DNA from: Paenibacillus sabinae T27
GTDB taxonomy: Bacteria; Bacillota; Bacilli; Paenibacillales; Paenibacillaceae
Direction: 5' to 3'
Length of the DNA stretch: 64,000 nucleotides
NCBI RefSeq assembly: GCF_000612505.1
Contig: NZ_CP004078.1
Location: forward strand, 4,193,252-4,257,251
The notes beneath the pieces were generated by a model. That model worked only from the letters and a program-made list of their open reading frames with translations. It was not told where the DNA came from and searched no databases. Position numbers and translations under genes: made by a program. This document shows, in pieces, positions 7,327-15,915 of the stretch (positions are counted from its first letter, which is position 1; the number at the start of each line of letters is the position of its first letter).

Positions 7327-9072
7327 TTATTTGTCCTTGGAGTAGTCGCGGACCCGCGGAGGAATCAGCGATACATCCACGTCTTCGTACGAGATGGACG
7401 GGCCGTCCGGCGTCCAGGACGCCTTCGTCGTCTTTAGGAACTCCTCGTCGTTGCGCTTAGGAAACTCCGGCTTGTAATGCGCGCCCCGGCTTTCGTTGCG
7501 GAGCAGCGCGCCGAGCGTCATCGCCTCTGCCAGCTCCAGCATGTTCCACAGCTGCCGGGTAAACGCCACGCCCTGATTGTTCCAGCGCGAGGTATCGCTC
7601 ATGTTGATGCCCCGGTAGCGCTCCTTCAGTTCCTTGATTTTGCCTATGGTCGCCTCAAGCTTCACGTTATGACGGACCACCGTCATGTTGGCGGTCATCC
7701 ACTCGCCAAGCTCTTTATGGAGGACATACGCGTTCTCCGTTCCGCTCATGCCGAGCAGCGATTCGTATTTGTCCTGCTGCACGCGCCGGTAGCTGTCGAA
7801 TACGGAAGCGGGGACGTCCTGCACCGATTTTTTCAGCCCCTTGATATATTCTACGGCCTTTGGCCCCGACACCATGCCGCCGAAGATGGCCGACACGAGC
7901 GAGTTCGCGCCGAGCCGGTTCGCGCCGTGGTATTGGTACTCGCATTCGCCCGCCGCAAACAGGCCGGGAATATTCGTCATCTGATTGTAATCGACCCACA
8001 TGCCGCCCATGGAATAATGGACTGCCGGGAAGATTTTCATGGGGATTTTACGCGGATCGTCGCCCATGAATTTCTCATAAATCTCGATGATGCCCCCGAG
8101 CTTGACGTCCAGCTCCTTCGGATCTTTATGCGAAAGGTCCAGATAGACCATGTTCTCGCCGTTAATGCCAAGCCCCTGATCGACACAGACGTTGAAAATC
8201 TCTCGGGTGGCAATATCGCGCGGCACCAGGTTGCCGTAGGCCGGATATTTTTCCTCAAGGAAGTACCACGGTTTGCCGTCCTTGTAGGTCCAGATGCGTC
8301 CGCCTTCGCCGCGCGCCGATTCACTCATCAGCCGCAGCTTGTCGTCGCCCGGAATAGCCGTCGGATGGATCTGGATGAACTCCCCGTTCGCGTAATGTAC
8401 GCCCTGCTGGTACACGGCGCTTGCGGCCGTGCCCGTGTTGATAACCGAGTTGGTCGTCTTGCCGAAAATAATGCCGGGACCGCCGCTCGCCAGAATGACC
8501 GCATCCGCCGGGAACGTCTCGATCGACATCGAGCGCAAATCCTGAGCCGCGATGCCGCGGCAGACGCCTTCGTCGTCGATCACGGCGGAGAGGAATTCCC
8601 AATTCTCATGCTTCGTCACGAAGCCTTCGACCTCCCAGCGCCGCACCTGCTCATCGAGCGCGTACAGAAGCTGCTGCCCGGTCGTCGCGCCCGCAAAAGC
8701 CGTCCGATGATGCTTCGTTCCGCCGAACCGGCGGAAGTCGAGCAACCCTTCCGGCGTGCGGTTGAACATGACGCCCATCCGGTCCATGAGGTGGATGATG
8801 CCCGGAGCCGCCTCGCACATCGCCTTGACCGGAGGCTGATTGGCGAGAAAATCCCCGCCGTATACGGTATCGTCAAAATGCACCCAAGGCGAGTCGCCCT
8901 CGCCCTTCGTGTTGACGGCGCCGTTGATGCCGCCTTGCGCGCAGACTGAGTGCGATCTTTTGACGGGAACAAGTGAGAACAGATGCACATGAACGCCGGC
9001 TTCCGCCGCCTTGATGGTAGCCATCAGGCCGGCCAGACCGCCGCCTACGATAATGATATCGGCTGTTGCCAT
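7327..9072 (-). CDS. sdhA: Succinate dehydrogenase flavoprotein subunit
   Basis: 581 residues; oxidises succinate to fumarate in the TCA cycle. The N-terminal dinucleotide fold is IIIVGGGLAGLMA, and H41 in KRSHSVCAQGGI is the expected covalent FAD attachment site. HPTA and RLGANSLVSAIFGG motifs of the capping and FAD domains are present. It lies between sdhC (15 bases upstream) and sdhB, all on the minus strand, so the three are one operon of the Bacillus three-subunit type. Confidence 0.97.
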   Translation of the reverse strand: MATADIIIVGGGLAGLMATIKAAEAGVHVHLFSLVPVKRSHSVCAQGGINGAVNTKGEGDSPWVHFDDTVYGGDFLANQPPVKAMCEAAPGIIHLMDRMGVMFNRTPEGLLDFRRFGGTKHHRTAFAGATTGQQLLYALDEQVRRWEVEGFVTKHENWEFLSAVIDDEGVCRGIAAQDLRSMSIETFPADAVILASGGPGIIFGKTTNSVINTGTAASAVYQQGVHYANGEFIQIHPTAIPGDDKLRLMSESARGEGGRIWTYKDGKPWYFLEEKYPAYGNLVPRDIATREIFNVCVDQGLGINGENMVYLDLSHKDPKELDVKLGGIIEIYEKFMGDDPRKIPMKIFPAVHYSMGGMWVDYNQMTNIPGLFAAGECEYQYHGANRLGANSLVSAIFGGMVSGPKAVEYIKGLKKSVQDVPASVFDSYRRVQQDKYESLLGMSGTENAYVLHKELGEWMTANMTVVRHNVKLEATIGKIKELKERYRGINMSDTSRWNNQGVAFTRQLWNMLELAEAMTLGALLRNESRGAHYKPEFPKRNDEEFLKTTKASWTPDGPSISYEDVDVSLIPPRVRDYSKDK

Positions 9073-9087
9073 GACAGGTTCACTCCC

Positions 9088-9756
9088 TTATTGGATGACA
9101 GTATTTGCAGTTTGGACAATAGCCTCAGCTGTTTTGAAATCGCTGTCACGGAACGTGACCAGCGACAGCAGGAACATGAACGTCACCAGAACGAACAAGC
9201 CCATGCACAAATAGGACGATACCCGCTGCGAACGGGGACCCACTGTGATGCCCCAGCTGACGAGGAAGGACCACAGCCCGTTGGCGAAATGAAAGCAGGC
9301 CGCGACAATGCCGACGATATAAAAAGCAAGCCACCAAGGCTGGGTAACGATATCATGCATCACGCCGCCAAGCTCTTCATGCGTAACGTTGCCAAGCGCC
9401 ACCTGCACCCGGGTTTCGTACAAATGCCAGATGACAAAAATAAAGGTGACGATGCCGGTGATCCGCTGAAGCGTATAGCGCCAGTTGCGTTCCAGATTGT
9501 AGCGGTTCAGGTTCGGCTTGGACTGGTAGGCGATATACAGCCCGTAGACGCCATGGTACAGCAGGGGAAGCCAGATGAACAATAATTCCAGGAAGAAGAC
9601 AAGCGGCAGGCTGTTCAGCCACAGCACACTGTCTTTAAAACCCTCAGAGCCCCCCTCCACCGCCGAGAAATTCGTCAGCATGTGCTCGATGAAGAAGAAT
9701 GCCAGCGGGATAACACCGAGCAAGGAATGAATTTTTCTGGAATAAAAGCCTCTCAT
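9088..9756 (-). CDS. sdhC: Succinate dehydrogenase cytochrome b558 subunit
   Basis: About 222 residues, five predicted membrane helices. It anchors SdhAB and carries two haems b; candidate axial histidines lie in FFIEHML, LLYHGVYG, VIWHLYE and ACFHFANG. I start at the ATG at 9756 (MRGFYSRK), preceded by AAGGGGA; the open frame extends further up to 9894 but that part is not conserved-looking. It is first gene of the operon, with a leader of roughly 150-200 bases. Confidence 0.9.
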   Translation of the reverse strand: MRGFYSRKIHSLLGVIPLAFFFIEHMLTNFSAVEGGSEGFKDSVLWLNSLPLVFFLELLFIWLPLLYHGVYGLYIAYQSKPNLNRYNLERNWRYTLQRITGIVTFIFVIWHLYETRVQVALGNVTHEELGGVMHDIVTQPWWLAFYIVGIVAACFHFANGLWSFLVSWGITVGPRSQRVSSYLCMGLFVLVTFMFLLSLVTFRDSDFKTAEAIVQTANTVIQ

Positions 9757-9909
9757 AATGCGGGGTCCCCTTTCCGAATAAAACAGCGTTTTCATTAATG
9801 AGCATACACCTGCTGGACCGCAGTTGAAACAGGGAATCAAAGGGTCTCCTCTGCCGAAGAACCTGTCCATTTCCCCCTCTTCCGCGCCTGGCAAGGCCTT
9901 GCTTCATTT

Positions 9910-9924
9910 TTCACAAATTGTGAA
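9910..9924. promoter_or_regulatory. Palindrome TTCACAAATTGTGAA upstream of sdhC
   Basis: Two TTGTGAA half-sites face away from each other around a single base. TTGTG recurs 11 bases further (TTGTGTCA) and as TTGTATG. The half-site resembles both the Rex and the ResD recognition elements of Firmicutes, which control respiration genes, but the arrangement matches neither consensus exactly. It sits in the 350-base region between sdhC and the divergent lysR gene. Confidence 0.45.
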
Positions 9925-9971
9925 TATCTTGTGTCACTTTGTATGTTACTCTTTTTTATCTTATAAGGGAA

Positions 9972-9999
9972 TTGCAATCTAATTATTATTCGTTATAAA
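9972..9999 (+). promoter_or_regulatory. Candidate promoter of the lysR gene
   Basis: TTGCAA and TATAAA are spaced 16 bases in an AT-rich stretch, about 110 bases before the lysR start. It is divergent from sdhC. Confidence 0.4.
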
Positions 10000-10108
10000 T
10001 TATACGCATAAGACTGCCTGTAAAATGACTGGAATTTCAAATGGCGGCAGCGGTCGAGTACCCTTGGACGCTCGCAGAAAATCCGGAGCAGCCGGAAGGA
10101 GTGACGTT

Positions 10109-11017
10109 ATGTTTGATGACCTTGATATTTTTGCGGCGGTTGTAGAACAATCAAGCCTGAACCGGGCATCCCGTCAGCTAAATTTGTCACAGCCCGCCCT
10201 GTCACGCAAAATCTCCAAGCTGGAGGAACGGCTGGGCGTCACGCTGTTCAACCGCCATGGCAAAAGGCTTGAGCTGACCGAGGTCGGACGACTCACTTAC
10301 ACCTATGCCCTGGAGCAGCGGCAGCAGCGCGCCAAATTCCTGGAGGCGATCGCAAGGTTCAAACAGGGCGAGCCGCTGTCTGTTGCGCTTGGCGCCAGCC
10401 TGACTACGCTGCAGACTACGCTGCCGCCGCTCGTCAATGCATACATGGAAAAATACCCGGCTGCCGAGCTGAAGCTCATTACGGGCAAGACGCATGAGAT
10501 CGTCACTTCCGTCCGCGAAGGACGGTCCGAGGTCGGCATCATCGCTTCCGCCACCGACGAGCCCGGCTTGCGCTGCATCCCGCTGTTCGAGGATCAGCTG
10601 CGGCTCGTCGTCGCCGGACATCATCCGATCGCCGGGCTGTCCCGGCTGGAGATGGAGCATTTGAACGGGCTGCCGATGATCCTGTTCTCCAAGGGAACGT
10701 GGTACCGGCGCATGACGGACGACCTGTTCCAGCGCAGCGGCGTTCAGCCCGATATCCGCATGGAGATTGACTCTTTTGAGGCCATTATCCGGCTGCTCCC
10801 GACGATCAAGGCGGCGGCGCTGCTCCCCAATTCCTATCTTCGGCCGGAGCTGCTGTCGGGAGGGGGGCTGGCTTCCCTGCACATCAAAGAGCTGGAGCTG
10901 ACTCAGCGGACCACCTGTCTGATCTACCGTGACACCGGTGATTTGAGCGCCGCGGCTCGCAGTCTGGTTCAGGTGACGGAAGAGGTGTTCCGGGCGGGGC
11001 GACCCGCTGCTCTTTAA
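10109..11017 (+). CDS. LysR-family transcriptional regulator
   Basis: 302 residues. A winged helix-turn-helix spans about residues 1-60 (SLNRASRQLNLSQPALSRKISKLEERLG), and the rest is the periplasmic-binding-like effector domain. The start is the ATG at 10109 with AAGGAG seven bases upstream. It is divergent from sdhCAB, and LysR proteins often control the adjacent divergent gene, so sdh is the obvious candidate target. This is inference; the effector is unknown. Confidence 0.85.
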   Translation: MFDDLDIFAAVVEQSSLNRASRQLNLSQPALSRKISKLEERLGVTLFNRHGKRLELTEVGRLTYTYALEQRQQRAKFLEAIARFKQGEPLSVALGASLTTLQTTLPPLVNAYMEKYPAAELKLITGKTHEIVTSVREGRSEVGIIASATDEPGLRCIPLFEDQLRLVVAGHHPIAGLSRLEMEHLNGLPMILFSKGTWYRRMTDDLFQRSGVQPDIRMEIDSFEAIIRLLPTIKAAALLPNSYLRPELLSGGGLASLHIKELELTQRTTCLIYRDTGDLSAAARSLVQVTEEVFRAGRPAAL

Positions 11018-11025
11018 ATTGGCGC

Positions 11026-11055
11026 TTGACTTGATCTTAGAACGTGAGGTAATGT
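11026..11055 (+). promoter_or_regulatory. Candidate promoter of the thrS leader
   Basis: TTGACT at 11026-11031 and TAATGT at 11050-11055 with an 18-base spacer, just after the lysR stop and before the T-box leader. Confidence 0.45.
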
Positions 11056-11079
11056 AATATCCATCCAATTCAACATCCC

Positions 11080-11387
11080 CATCAGGCAATGACCAAAGAC
11101 ATGATTTCCTTCACGGGCCGTCCAGAGAGAGAAGCTCAGGCTGAAAGCTTCTTCGGCAACCGGATGCGTAAATTACCCCTTTGCAGCCGTGGCGCTGAAC
11201 CCATGAAACCGATAGCTTAAGTTTCACGGCAGTATGCGGCACCGCGTTATCCCCGTTACCGGATACCAATGAGGACTTGCAGCGGCAGTGTCCGGCAGCA
11301 GCCGGGTCATTACGCGCCGCAGGTCGAATCAGGGTGGAACCACGAGCTTAAACGCACTCGTCCCTTTGTGGATGAGATGCGTTTTTT
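11080..11387 (+). ncRNA. T-box leader of thrS
   Basis: The hallmark T-box sequence AGGGTGGAACCACG is at 11331-11344. It is followed by a terminator stem (ACGCA..TCGTCC / GGATGA..TGCGT) ending in a T run at 11352-11387. Stem I features (GAGAGA, then GGCTGAAAG) are at the 5' side. An ACC at 11208-11210, preceded by GAA and followed by a purine, is the likely threonine specifier codon. Uncharged tRNA-Thr should stabilise the antiterminator and switch thrS on. Confidence 0.9.
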
Positions 11388-11426
11388 GTGTTTTACAAAA
11401 ATAATCAGGAAATGGAGGCTGGACAG

Positions 11427-13340
11427 ATGGAAATCAAAGTAACTTTACCAGATGGCGCAATTAGGAGGTACCCGCAAAGCACGACAATTGAACAAGTGGC
11501 GGAGTCCATCAGTACGGGACTGAAAAAACAGGCCGTAGCAGGATTGCTCAACGGGAAGCCGGCGGATCTGAGTGAACCGATCGATCAGGACAGCCTCCTG
11601 CGGCTGGTTATGGCGGACAGCACAGAAGGACTGGAAATCTACAGACACACCGCGGCGCATATTATGGCCCAGGCCATTAAACGCATATACGGCCCCCAAG
11701 CGGTCAAGCTCGGTATCGGGCCGGTGATCGAAGACGGATTCTATTACGACATTGATATAGAGAAGCCGCTGACTGACGGTGATCTTGCGGCAATCGAGCA
11801 AGAGATGGAGAACGTGATCAAGGAGGATCTCCCCATCGTCCGCCGGGTTGTCAGCCGAGGCGAAGCCGTTCGCATCTTCGAGGAGAAGGAAGAGCCGCTC
11901 AAGCTGGAGCTGATCGCGGATCTGCCCCAGGATGCTGTTATCAGCATCTACGAGCAGGGCGAATTCTCCGATCTGTGCCGCGGGCCCCATCTTCCATCGA
12001 CAGGCCGTATCAAGGCATTCAAGCTGCTAAGCGTGGCGGGGGCTTACTGGCGGGGAGACTCCGGCAATAAGATGCTTCAGCGCATTTACGGAACCGCGTT
12101 TCCGAAAAAGCCGCAGCTGGATGAACATCTGCTTTTTCTGGAAGAAGCCAAAAAACGCGACCACCGCAAGCTCGGCAAGGAGCTCGAACTGTTCATGTTC
12201 TCCGAGGAAGCGCCGGGAATGCCTTTTTATCTGCCGAACGGGATGACGATTCGTAACGAGCTGGAGAATTTTGCGCGGGAACTTCAGAGACAGCGGGGCT
12301 ATAACGAAGTGCGTACGCCGCTGATGATGAATAACCGGCTGTGGGAGCAGTCCGGGCATTGGGATCACTACAAGGACAATATGTACTTCACCAATGTGGA
12401 CGAAATAAAATATGCCCTTAAACCGATGAACTGCCCGGGCCATATGCTTGTCTACAAGAATAATCTGCATTCCTACCGGGAGCTGCCCATCCGGTTGGCG
12501 GAATTCGGACAGGTACACCGCCACGAGCTATCCGGAGCGCTGGGCGGGATGATGCGGGTCCGCACCTTCTGCCAGGATGACGCGCACCTGTTCGTGCTGC
12601 CGGAGCAGATCGAGGAAGAGATTGGCCGCGTCATAGAAATGATCGACCATATTTACCAGGTCTTCGGCTTCCAGTACACTGTCGAGCTGTCGACGCGGCC
12701 GGAAGATTCCATGGGCTCCGAAGAGCTGTGGAACGAAGCGGAACAGGCTTTGCGACAGTGTCTGGAGGCCAGCGGCATTCCATACCGCCTGAATGAAGGA
12801 GACGGAGCGTTCTACGGTCCGAAGATCGATTTTCATATCCTCGACGCTCTGAAACGAAGCTGGCAGTGCGGGACCATACAGTTGGATTTCCAGATGCCCG
12901 AGAAATTCGATCTCTCCTATATCGGTGAAGATAGCCAGAAACATCGTCCGGTCGTCATCCACCGCGCCGTGTACGGTTCGCTTGACCGGTTCATCGGAAT
13001 TATCACCGAGCATTATGCAGGTGCTTTCCCGCTCTGGCTTGCGCCGGTTCAGGCGAAGATTCTGCCCGTTTCGGAGAAGTTTAACGGATACGCCTTCGAG
13101 GTGAAAAAATCGCTGGAAGACGCCGGTATCCGCGCCGGCATGGACCTTAGAGACGAGAAGCTGGGCTACAAAATCCGCGAAGCCCAGCTGCAAAAAACGC
13201 CGTATATGCTCATTCTCGGTGAGAACGAGCAGTCCTCCGGCAATGTGTCCGTGAGAAAACGGGGCGAAGGCGATCTCGGTTCCCGAAGCCTGACGGAGCT
13301 GATCGGGCAGATGACCGAAGAAATCCGCGCCAAACGATAA
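11427..13340 (+). CDS. thrS: Threonyl-tRNA synthetase
   Basis: 637 residues, normal length. The order is a TGS domain (about 1-60), an editing domain with HTAAHIM, then a class II catalytic core with MNCPGHMLVYK and the motif-2 stretch GGMMRVRTFCQDDAH, and a C-terminal anticodon-binding domain (LAPVQAKILPVSEKF). The start at 11427 has GGAGG eight bases upstream. Regulated by the T-box leader in front. Confidence 0.97.
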   Translation: MEIKVTLPDGAIRRYPQSTTIEQVAESISTGLKKQAVAGLLNGKPADLSEPIDQDSLLRLVMADSTEGLEIYRHTAAHIMAQAIKRIYGPQAVKLGIGPVIEDGFYYDIDIEKPLTDGDLAAIEQEMENVIKEDLPIVRRVVSRGEAVRIFEEKEEPLKLELIADLPQDAVISIYEQGEFSDLCRGPHLPSTGRIKAFKLLSVAGAYWRGDSGNKMLQRIYGTAFPKKPQLDEHLLFLEEAKKRDHRKLGKELELFMFSEEAPGMPFYLPNGMTIRNELENFARELQRQRGYNEVRTPLMMNNRLWEQSGHWDHYKDNMYFTNVDEIKYALKPMNCPGHMLVYKNNLHSYRELPIRLAEFGQVHRHELSGALGGMMRVRTFCQDDAHLFVLPEQIEEEIGRVIEMIDHIYQVFGFQYTVELSTRPEDSMGSEELWNEAEQALRQCLEASGIPYRLNEGDGAFYGPKIDFHILDALKRSWQCGTIQLDFQMPEKFDLSYIGEDSQKHRPVVIHRAVYGSLDRFIGIITEHYAGAFPLWLAPVQAKILPVSEKFNGYAFEVKKSLEDAGIRAGMDLRDEKLGYKIREAQLQKTPYMLILGENEQSSGNVSVRKRGEGDLGSRSLTELIGQMTEEIRAKR

Positions 13341-13380
13341 AGCGCGTACCGACGGCTCCGCCCCGGCGCTAATATGAAAG

Positions 13381-13487
13381 AAGAAACGGCTTCGCCGTCC
13401 TCTCAGGAGGAGGGCATCCGTTTCTCGTAAAAATATAAGTCCATCTATAAGCGTAAACTTATAGATGGACTTATATTTCGAAATAAG
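13381..13487. repeat. Composite hairpin element, copy 1
   Basis: A conserved head (GAAACGG...CCGTTTC pairing around a nested ACGGC/GCCGT hairpin and a CCTC/GAGG stem) is followed by TCGTAAAA and a 21-bp perfect hairpin, arms 13431-13451 and 13458-13478, loop CGTAAA, then TTCGAAA. The same head occurs at 29277 with different arm sequence. It lies between the convergent thrS and ktrA genes in a 305-base gap that holds no gene. Confidence 0.8.
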
Positions 13488-13522
13488 ACTCTCTTTTGGC
13501 CCGCCACGGCCTTGGAGAGTCT
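13486..13522 (+). terminator. Terminator-like hairpin after thrS
   Basis: AGACTCTC pairs with GAGAGTCT around a 21-base loop that contains a smaller GGCC stem; TTCTC follows. It directly abuts the composite element and probably ends thrS transcripts. Confidence 0.5.
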
Positions 13523-13646
13523 TTCTCATTGCTTTAACTGCTGCTACGCGGGTATGGGACTACCGGAAAAGGTAAGGAGCGAGCTTCCCCCTTAGTCATC
13601 CAGCAATGCCCACCAGCCGTGCTTTTGTCAGCCGCTAAATGGACTA

Positions 13647-14327
13647 TCAGGCCTCGGCTTCCTCGCGGTTCACCGCTTCCTCTTCAAATTGGTCGATGCT
13701 CTCGTTGGAGCCGATGACCACCATGATGTCGCCCGCATACAGGTAATCATGCGCCGTCGGAGCGACGATAACCCCGCCTTCGCGGTTCAATGCGATAATG
13801 CTGCAGCCGTATTTCGCCCGGGTGTTGATCTCGGCGAGGCTCTTGCCGTCCATGCAGGACGGAACGGTCAGCTCGACGATTTTGTAATCCTTGGACAGCT
13901 CGATGTAATCGAGCAGATGCGGCGTCACCAGCTGATGCGCCACGCGTATCCCCATATCCCGCTCCGGAAAAATAACCCGGTCCACCCCCAGCTTCTCCAA
14001 AGCGCGGCCGTGCAGGATCGAAATCGCCTTGGCCACGACCATTTTGACGCCCAATTCCTTCAAAAGAATAGCGGTAAGGATACTCCGCTCCATATTGTCC
14101 CCAATCGCGACGATGCCGCAGTCCAGGTTCCGTACGCCAAGCGACCGCATGACGCCTTCATCCGTGGCATCCGCCATAACGGCATGGGTAAGCTTGTCTG
14201 TCATTTCCTCCACCCGTTCCTCGTTATGGTCGATGCCGAGCACCTCATATCCCTTCTCCATCAGCTCAAGCGCAAGACTCGCGCCGAAGCGGCCCAGGCC
14301 GATCACGACAAACTGCTGTGCTTTCAT
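13647..14327 (-). CDS. ktrA: Ktr potassium uptake regulatory subunit (RCK protein)
   Basis: 226 residues. An N-terminal RCK/TrkA-N nucleotide-binding fold (VIGLGRFGASLALEL, then an acidic residue in GIDHNE) is followed by a C-terminal TrkA-C domain from about 135. This subunit gates the KtrB channel in response to ATP/ADP or c-di-AMP in relatives. It is 12 bases downstream of the membrane subunit gene, in one operon. Whether it corresponds to KtrA or KtrC of B. subtilis cannot be decided. Confidence 0.88.
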   Translation of the reverse strand: MKAQQFVVIGLGRFGASLALELMEKGYEVLGIDHNEERVEEMTDKLTHAVMADATDEGVMRSLGVRNLDCGIVAIGDNMERSILTAILLKELGVKMVVAKAISILHGRALEKLGVDRVIFPERDMGIRVAHQLVTPHLLDYIELSKDYKIVELTVPSCMDGKSLAEINTRAKYGCSIIALNREGGVIVAPTAHDYLYAGDIMVVIGSNESIDQFEEEAVNREEAEA

Positions 14328-14339
14328 TTCCGTATCCCC

Positions 14340-15698
14340 TTATCCGATAATCATTTTGCCTTCCGGGTAGCGATATAATTCCTTACCCTTCTTCGGCCCG
14401 AGTGCATAAGCCAGCGTCAATACGCCCAGCCTGCCAGCGAACATGGTAAGACAGATGAGGATTTTGCCCGCCGCGGACAATTCCGGTGTCAGTCCGAGAC
14501 TGAGCCCCACCGTGGCAAAAGCGGATGTCGTCTCAAACAGCACTTTCAAAAAAGACGTATCTTCCGTGGTGGAGAGCACCATGGAGACGGCGACGATCAG
14601 CAGCAGAGCCAGCAGCGTAATGGTCAGCGCCTTGAACACCCGTTCTTGAGCCAGGCGGCAGCGGAACAGCACGATATCTTCCCGTCCGCGCAGCATCGCG
14701 ATAACCGCTCCAATCATGATGGTAAAGGTCGTCGTCTTGATGCCGCCCCCGGTGGAGCCCGGAGAAGCCCCGATAAACATCAGGATCACGATAAAAAACT
14801 GCGAGGCCTGCCTAAGGCCCGTCATATCCAGCGTGTTGGCGCCTGCCGTGCGCGGGGTTACGGATTGAAAGAGGGAAGACCATATTTTGCCGCCCCAGCC
14901 CAGGGAACCCAGGGTCCTCGGATTCGTAAACTCGAAGACAAAAAGAACAACGGCACCGATCACGATCAGTGCGGCCGTCATCGACAGCACAACCTTGCTG
15001 TGTAGCGAAAGCTTGCGTTTGCGCCGGTAATCCATAATATCGGACATTACGATAAAACCGATGCCGCCGGAGACGATCAGAAACATCACCACGATATTGA
15101 CAACCGGATCGCCCGCGTAGCCGGTCAGGCTGCGGTACCCGCCGAACAGATCGAATCCGGCATTGTTAAACATCGAAACAGCATGGAATATCCCGAAAAA
15201 AACAGCCCGTCCCAGCGGCATATCAAAGGCCCAGCGGATCGTAAGTAAGAGCGCGCCGCAGGCTTCAATGACCAGCGAATAGATCAGGACGCTGCGAATC
15301 AGCCGAACGATGCCTTCCATGGAGCTCTGGTTCATCGCTTCCTGAAGCACGAGCCGCTCCCGCAGCGAAATACGGCGCCGGAACACCAGGGCGAACAAGG
15401 TCGCCATTGACATGAATCCAAGGCCGCCGACCTGGATCAGCAGCATGATGACGATCTGGCCAAAGGTCGTGAAGAACGTGCCGGTGTCTTTTACAACGAG
15501 TCCCGTCACGCAGGTGGCCGACGTAGACGTAAACAGCGCGTCCAAAAAACCGATTGGCTCCCCGGCGGCATGCGATACCGGCAGCATCAGCAGCAATGCC
15601 CCGATCAAAATAATAACGGCAAACCCGATCACCAGAATTTGGGGCGGCGACAGCTTCAGCCAGCGAAATTCCGAAACCTTTGATAGTTGTAAGGCCAT
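14340..15698 (-). CDS. ktrB: Ktr/Trk-type potassium transporter membrane subunit
   Basis: 452 residues with the fourfold M1-P-M2 repeat of the TrkH/KtrB superfamily. The four pore signatures are visible: TCVTGLVV, NAGFDLFGG, GASPGSTGGG and AFATVGLS, with the filter glycines in place. The start at 15698 follows GGGGGG six bases upstream. Sodium-coupled potassium uptake with the adjacent RCK subunit is expected. KtrB and KtrD types are not distinguished here. Confidence 0.88.
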   Translation of the reverse strand: MALQLSKVSEFRWLKLSPPQILVIGFAVIILIGALLLMLPVSHAAGEPIGFLDALFTSTSATCVTGLVVKDTGTFFTTFGQIVIMLLIQVGGLGFMSMATLFALVFRRRISLRERLVLQEAMNQSSMEGIVRLIRSVLIYSLVIEACGALLLTIRWAFDMPLGRAVFFGIFHAVSMFNNAGFDLFGGYRSLTGYAGDPVVNIVVMFLIVSGGIGFIVMSDIMDYRRKRKLSLHSKVVLSMTAALIVIGAVVLFVFEFTNPRTLGSLGWGGKIWSSLFQSVTPRTAGANTLDMTGLRQASQFFIVILMFIGASPGSTGGGIKTTTFTIMIGAVIAMLRGREDIVLFRCRLAQERVFKALTITLLALLLIVAVSMVLSTTEDTSFLKVLFETTSAFATVGLSLGLTPELSAAGKILICLTMFAGRLGVLTLAYALGPKKGKELYRYPEGKMIIG

Positions 15699-15915
15699 AT
15701 CCATCCCCCCGTCCATAAAATCCGATTTCTCTTCATATGCTATCTTAGGCGATATTACCAAATTCGGATGGCGATTTCACTTGTTTTTTCCGTGTTTATC
15801 GCCCCTTCACCCTCCAAATAATGGATTTCCGCATCCATGCTGTGCTATTTTAAGATAGTCAGACCATTTTTAGTCAGATGGTTCTATAGAAATCTTTTAT
15901 CCAAGGAGGCGTTTC

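Noticed and set aside
7477..8949. 490-codon open frame antisense to sdhA
   Set aside because: Shadow of sdhA; no start signal and no recognisable protein motif.
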